A DNA stretch of 64,000 nt from positions 27,505,079-27,569,078 of the forward strand of contig CM055313.2 of NCBI GenBank assembly GCA_029255685.2, written 5' to 3'. Shown in pieces: positions 58,346 through 64,000 of this stretch. The notes under the pieces are model-generated. The model was not told the DNA's origin, ran no database searches, and worked only from the letters and a program-made list of their open reading frames with translations. The DNA comes from Silene conica (lineage: Eukaryota > Streptophyta > Magnoliopsida > Caryophyllales > Caryophyllaceae). Position 1 is the stretch's first letter. Each line of letters begins with the position of its first letter. Position numbers and translations under genes: made by a program.

Positions 58346-61300
58346 GTTCGCTCTATTCGCTATGCTTTGGTGATAGCTTTGTGCCTTCGGTTGCGATGGA
58401 TTGCGTGTCACCATTTTCGCTATGCTTTAATGCTAGCATTATGCCTTACGTTACTATGAGTCGTGAGTTACTTGAGTTGTAAGTGTTCATGGTCTAGTGG
58501 TCGCATATGGTCTAGGTTCGTTGGATTAATTTGTTTGGTGTTGAGAATATCATGGTATGGTAAGTTTGCTTTCATGTCATGTCATGTTTATATCCTCACA
58601 TGATTGTCGTAATATGTATTCAAATGATGGTAAGTTTGATTGGCCTTTCATTGGTATAGATGATCTCGCATGTTTACTGGTTTTACATTTCAATTGTTAT
58701 TGATTGTTGGTTACATTCAATTGTTGTAAACATGACTGGGAGAGCATCTAGTTACTCCCGACTGATTGTCGACCCCCTTCTCAGGTTGTTCAGGTGGTCG
58801 CTGTTTGGTTGATGCTTGTTTGGGGAATGTGCGAAGCGAGCTTATTAAATTGTTTAGGACATTTTCTTTAAGTTTTTAAGAACCTTTGAATAATGTATTA
58901 GTTTTGTTTTCGATTTGCGTATCGATCCGGATTTGGGTAAGGTGTTTCCGCCACCTTAACCCAGTTATCATTGAGTTACACTCTTATATTCATTTATATT
59001 ATGTTTTTCCTTTATTTTATAATCCGGGTTGTTACAGTTGGTATTAGAGCGAACACGCTCCCAACTCTCGCGTAGTTTATGACTAAAATTATATTGACTT
59101 AGTAAATGAGTGAGAGTAAATGGGGTAGAAACACTTAAGGACTTGTTTGTTTACATCTTAACGTTTCATATCGTTGTTAGCTATAGTACATGTATTGTTC
59201 ATCTACTTATTTGTTTATGCCTTAATATTTCGCATAGTTATTAATTGTTTTACATGTGTGCTCATGTATTTTGTTTGTTATCCTTTATGTTTCATATCGT
59301 TACTTAATGTATTGAATGTATAATTCATCTACTTGTTTTATTATGCGTTTATGTTTCATATAATTAATAATTGTGTTTTTGGGTTGTTTATGAAATTGTG
59401 CATTTATACATTGAGGTTTTGCATCGTTATTAATTGTATTACATGTTTTGTTCGTATATTTGTTTGTTTAAGAGTTAATGTTGATTGTTATTAATTGAAC
59501 TAAAGCTACAGTTTATATATTGTGTTGTTTATGACTTTATGTTACGTTTCGTCGTTAATTGCACACAAATGTGTTGTTCATGTATAACTTTTTCGAGCAT
59601 GTTTTAATGATTTTAAAAACGGTCAATTCTGAAAATGTCATTTGCATGTTACGTCTAACACGTCGTTTTTGGTTATATGCCGGTTAAAACTTTTTCCTTA
59701 ATAACTCGAGCTTTACTCTTATCGTACTTTCATCCTTTTGGATCATTTGGTGAGATCGTCCTTGTTAGAGGCGAATTTGAGGTTGACCCCCTTGTGGTTT
59801 CTCGAGGCACCAAGTTAGGATTGTTTGACAGTTTGGGATGTTCAGGTATGAAACAAACGTGCAGTTATGAGTTTGGTAACGAGGGAGTTTGTTTTGATAT
59901 TTGAGGTTGTTAAGAAGAAGTTTACTTTGGGATTAGAGGTTGTTGAGATGAACTTGATTTTGGGAATATTCGTTATTAGGACGAAGTATCATTTGGGATA
60001 AGTGGTTGTTAAGTTCTTTGTCTGTTTGAGGAATTCTTTTTTTTTTGGAGAATAGAGAGTGAATGAATGATATGTGACATAAGACGTTCAATTGTGGTTT
60101 CTTAGTTTTAACGGAAGTGAGAGACATAATGAGTGGATTTATCTTATGATCTTATTTTGGAATATCGTGACTTATGAACTTAATAATTAGAATTTTGGAT
60201 TTTTGTCTTGTGTTAAAGGAAAGGTTATACGAGTTATTTATGGATCGAGGATCGAATGATGGGAATTAATTGAATGTTATCATGGAGTATAGACTGAGCA
60301 CGTTGGGAGTTTTGGAGACTATGCTCATCTTTAATTAGAATTTGATATTTGAGGATTGAGGATCGCTAATGATTTCTAGTGAGTTATGAAATGTTTGATG
60401 GTTTATCCGTTGAGGAGATATTTACTGATTGTGCATTTTAAAGGATTGAGTGAGAGAGATGAAATGTAATTTATGGGTTTGTGAGATGTCAATGTTAAAG
60501 AGTTTAGCGTTAACTTAGTGAACGACGATGTTGACGATGATTATAATGGATCGACGTGTTCATCTTTTGAGGGTACACAGATTGTTATGGAATTGATTCA
60601 TTAAGTATGATTGGATGGAGTTCTTGAGAGTGAAAGGACTTGAGAGTTGATGGCCGGTCGTGAGAGTTGACGATCTTGAGAGTTAATAGTTTGAGGAATG
60701 TAGTTAGTGATGGTAAAGGGGCATTTATGTAAATGTTTGTTGGTGTTGAGGTATTGTAGAGATATGATGAAAGGATGTTCCGAGACGTTGTTACCTTGAG
60801 TGATGATTGTACGAGAATTGTAAGACCCTGGTTATCGTGCTTTATTTATCTTATCTTAAGGTGTCGTCTTGGTGTTTATAGATTTGTTTTGGAGTCGTCT
60901 ATTCTTGTCATCCTTGCACGTGTCGACCGTACCTCTTCTATTTGAGTCTCCAGACCAAAAGCTTATTATTTATCTTTATCCTCCGTCTATTTTATCTATT
61001 GTTACTCTTTATTTGTTATTTATTTTAACTCAAGTTCCTTCTTCTTTGAACTTTTGTAATTATCATGTTTACATTGATTTCTCTTTAAGCTTATACTTTC
61101 GAAAACTATGTTTTCGTTTGCTTTGTGATATTGCACGAACATATTTTGTTTTGGTTTAAAAGTTATTTATTCTTTTAGGGTAACTTGAAAATGATTGAAA
61201 TATCTTTAGAGCTACTTGTGATCATCTCGTAGTGAAAGCTTGAATCCTTTTGGGAGTAATGTTAGATTTTTGAGTTTGATGTTTGGTTATTGGAGATTGA

Positions 61301-63497
61301 GAGCATAGTATCATTTGTGAATGAGAGTATGAATTTGAATGGCATATATGTTTTGGAGAAGGAGTATTAAAGGACTTATATGAGGTTTGAAAGTTTGAGG
61401 ATGTTATTAGTTTGATAGACATAGCTTTATACAGTGTTTTGGTGGATTCTTAATGGTAAGATGATACTCATGGATAGTAAACCATGACTATGAATTGAGG
61501 TTATAAGCTTAGTTTTTATATGAGTATGGGTGATGAGATTTATGTAGTGATGTTGTTACGCTTTGATGGAAATGCGTTGTTGATGATAAGTGTTCAAAAG
61601 AGAATGATTTGGATCTTGCGAGTGTGACTGATGATTAGGTGGTGAGATCGAGGTTTGAGATTGATGACTTTGGATACTAGATATATATCGAAAATTATCG
61701 AGAATTTATATTAAGCCTTTTGAGGTTAAGAGTTGTGTATGGAAGTAAGCACTACCAACTTTGAGGAAATTATGGTAGCAATAATTTTAATGGCACTCGT
61801 GAATGGAAGAGTTTGCTTATTTGGAAGAGTTTCCTAGCTTTGAGATTATCTGTTTGAGGTTTTTGGTCAATGCTAGTTTTTTTGTGGTGAATGGTAAACT
61901 AGAATTGGAGTATTTGATAAAACTAATATGGATTTCGAGTAATGATAACTAGTTTACTAATTTTGAGAGGTTATATATATTGTTTAATGATAGTGGAGTA
62001 ATGTTTGGAATACGAGGACTAGAACTTAGATAGTTCATGAGATGAAAAAGTGTACCTTAATGAGTGTATGACTTATTGGTGTTAAGTGTGCTTGTTGAGA
62101 GTGAGGCAACCTTTGATGTTATAGTATGTGAGATATAATGGATTTTATGAGCGTTAACCACATGCTTAAAGGTGATGCATGTGTGAAAAGATTATGGTTT
62201 TACGATAACTAGATCATATGGAGAGAAATGATTATTTTGGGTTGTGAGTACGAGTTTGATATGTCTTTTGAGGATTTAGAATATGTGATGTTGATAATAA
62301 CATTAAGGATGTGTGATATCTCTCTCTATAGTTTGAGTGTTGGTAATGATCAGAGCGCGCAGCGGTTAGGATTTCGAGATGACTTTCGTTGATGATCACT
62401 TGTAATTCTTACCTTATTTCGATCTTATGTTTGAAATTCAAGTTTCGAGGACGAAACTTCTTTTTAGGGGGTTAGATTGTAACACCCCGTATTTTATAAT
62501 AATATTTTATATAAAAGTATTTTATTTAAGTAATTATTTTGAAGTTTAATAATATATTTTGGAAATCTATATTTATTAGCTCCATCCTATATTTTATTAT
62601 TTCTCGTTTTGATCAACTTTTGGATGGGTTAAAACGTCCGTGCAATAATTAATTATTTTAATTTAATATTTACTTTTCTATTTCAAGTTCTCCTTGCGTT
62701 TTAGTATGACTCAATCAGATTTGTAATCAGATAATCCATTGTACGAGCTAATGGACCAAAAGCCCATTAGTTAATCTCCTTATAAATAGATTCTAACCTA
62801 GCAAGCAACTAGGTCAAAATCCCTTTGTTTTGTGCGTGAGATTGCTGCCGCACGCCCCTTCTCCAATTTTTCTCTTTTGTTCTCTTTTCTCCTTTTGACT
62901 TCATTATTGAATATCTTTCTTTCTCCCAAACTCAAAGATAAATTATATTTTCACAATCCTTGCTCTTCCCTCTACAATATATTATATTCAAAATATTTTA
63001 TTGAGAATTATTTGTATGGACCTTTATACCTACGTTTTGGGTCTCTTGTGTTTGTGGGTAAAGAAGAAGATGTCTTTCACTTTGGCGTTTTCGAAAGAGT
63101 GATGGTTTGATACAATTTCTATCATAAGGATTTGGATTTACGCTTTCTTTAAAGTTGCCTTTTGGGGTTATTGACACGTGTTGGAGACAAGACTTTGTTG
63201 GTCGTAATCTTTATGAAGGTTTTCCATTAATTGCTAAAAAGGTAACTAGGTGTTTCTCTTTTAATTGTGTTTATGCCAATTGATGTAATTAATATGATTT
63301 AATGATTGTTTGTACGATTAGTACATGTTTGATTATTTGTTGTCATGAATTAATTGTGCTTCATATATTTATGTATGTCTTATTATCGTAATTGTGGATT
63401 ATAATATGTTAGTAAGTCGTTATGGGTGTCGTGCGCACAACTAGGGTTCCCGAGGAAAACCCTAGATGGCGACACGGCTAATGGACAAGAGTGTTGC

Positions 63498-63815
63498 TCA
63501 AGGTTATAGTGAAGTATGTGTAACCTTGAAAATATGATTCAAGGTTATAGCTGAACTAGTACAACCTTGAGTACGACTCAAAGTTATAGCTGAAGTTAAT
63601 ATAACTTTGAACTACGAGTTAAAGTTATAGCTGAGATTAACGTAAACCTGAGGTATGACTCAAGGTTATGGTTGGTGCTAGTATAACTTTAGGTTCGTGT
63701 CAAGGTTTGGCTAAGGTTACTATAACCTCAAGCCATATGTGGAAGTTATAGTTGAGGTTAGCATAACCTCGCATCCATTACTTATGTTATAGTTAAAGTT
63801 ATTATAACTTTGGTT
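63498..63815 (+). repeat. Family D hairpin array I, 3' LTR
   Basis: Same array as at 57480-57800 with a few substitutions (for example gttagcataacc for gttagtataacc), all but a few outside the stems. Confidence 0.8.
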
Positions 63816-64000
63816 GTTATACTTGATTCACATGTTGACTTGTGTTCAGTGATCGTATAATATTGTGTTTGTATATGTCGTTGGATACTTCTATGCATTT
63901 GACATTAGGACAGTCTGTTATGATGTTCTACTGGGTTGAGTCGTGATGTTATTCACACATGTTAGTACAGTCAGTTGTACTGTGCATTTGTTGTTTGCTA

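Larger units (their letters stand above)
56087..64000 (+). mobile_element. Large-LTR non-coding Gypsy-type element, family D
   Basis: The 5' LTR is 56087-59036 (TGTAACACCCCG to GGGTTGTTACA), with the primer site tggtattagagc at 59039, one base off the usual tRNA-Met site. The interior (59037-62477) shows no domain; near its end are TCGAGGACGAAACTT and a purine tract. The 3' LTR starts at 62478 and leaves the window. The LTRs differ by roughly 1-2 percent over the shared 1.5 kb, so it is somewhat older than the elements at 6472 and 26880. No gag or pol: non-autonomous. Confidence 0.85.

Noticed and set aside
59037-62477. Coding genes in the family D interior
   Set aside because: Only short frames without motifs; regarded as non-coding.

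Overview
This is plant nuclear DNA. It is AT-rich, crowded with LTR retrotransposons primed by initiator tRNA-Met, L1-type LINE tails, hAT/Stowaway/Mutator-like non-autonomous DNA elements, one plastid-derived fragment, and a family of small secreted cysteine-rich peptide genes. A core eudicot is likely; I cannot fix the family from sequence alone.

Host genes. The only convincing host genes form a dispersed tandem array, all on the plus strand: knottin-like peptide genes at 12821 and 18117 with intact frames, and broken copies near 22288 and 42850. Each encodes a signal peptide, a short propeptide and a cysteine-rich C-terminal domain with a CC-x2-C-x-C core. Their flanks are also duplicated (13414-14200 with 18600-19170; 15400-16450 with 19300-19860 and 44214-44785; 16820-18040 with 21140-22210). 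The array therefore arose by duplication of units of roughly 4-5 kb. The paralogous flanks act as internal empty sites that date later insertions. A partial RPA1-like (DUF223/OB-fold) gene fragment lies at the left edge on the minus strand.

Mobile elements. Left: a truncated large LTR (1497-4021, minus), a decayed Copia tail (4022-about 6190), then a complete-looking but non-coding large-LTR Gypsy-type element (6472-12755) that separates the peptide gene at 12821 from its ancestral promoter. Middle: a Copia solo LTR, MITEs, a small Copia derivative (19857-21134), a plastid trnI-GAU fragment, and a LINE with a clear target duplication (23925-25211). A three-level nest then lies upstream of the fourth peptide copy: a LINE tail, hit by a large-LTR element (25718-41439, TSD aatag), whose left LTR was hit by a young chromovirus-like Gypsy element (26880-33351, TSD tatcc). 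Right: a Sirevirus-like Copia (from 44786) interrupted by a second Copia (from 49301), interrupted by a Gypsy LTR piece (from 55817), interrupted by another large-LTR element (56087 to beyond the window), whose LTR carries a Mutator-like foldback.

Most interesting signal. The large LTRs (about 2.8-2.95 kb, four sequence families here called A, B, C, D) are packed with apparently structured RNA/DNA modules. These are tandem arrays of stem-loops with a constant loop and variable but mutually complementary stems, GC-rich hairpin arrays, and a twice-repeated hairpin capped by a GNRA-type loop on the element's sense strand. Compensatory changes within arrays, between LTRs and between families argue that the structure, not the sequence, is kept. 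I know of no published description of this architecture, but I could not search.
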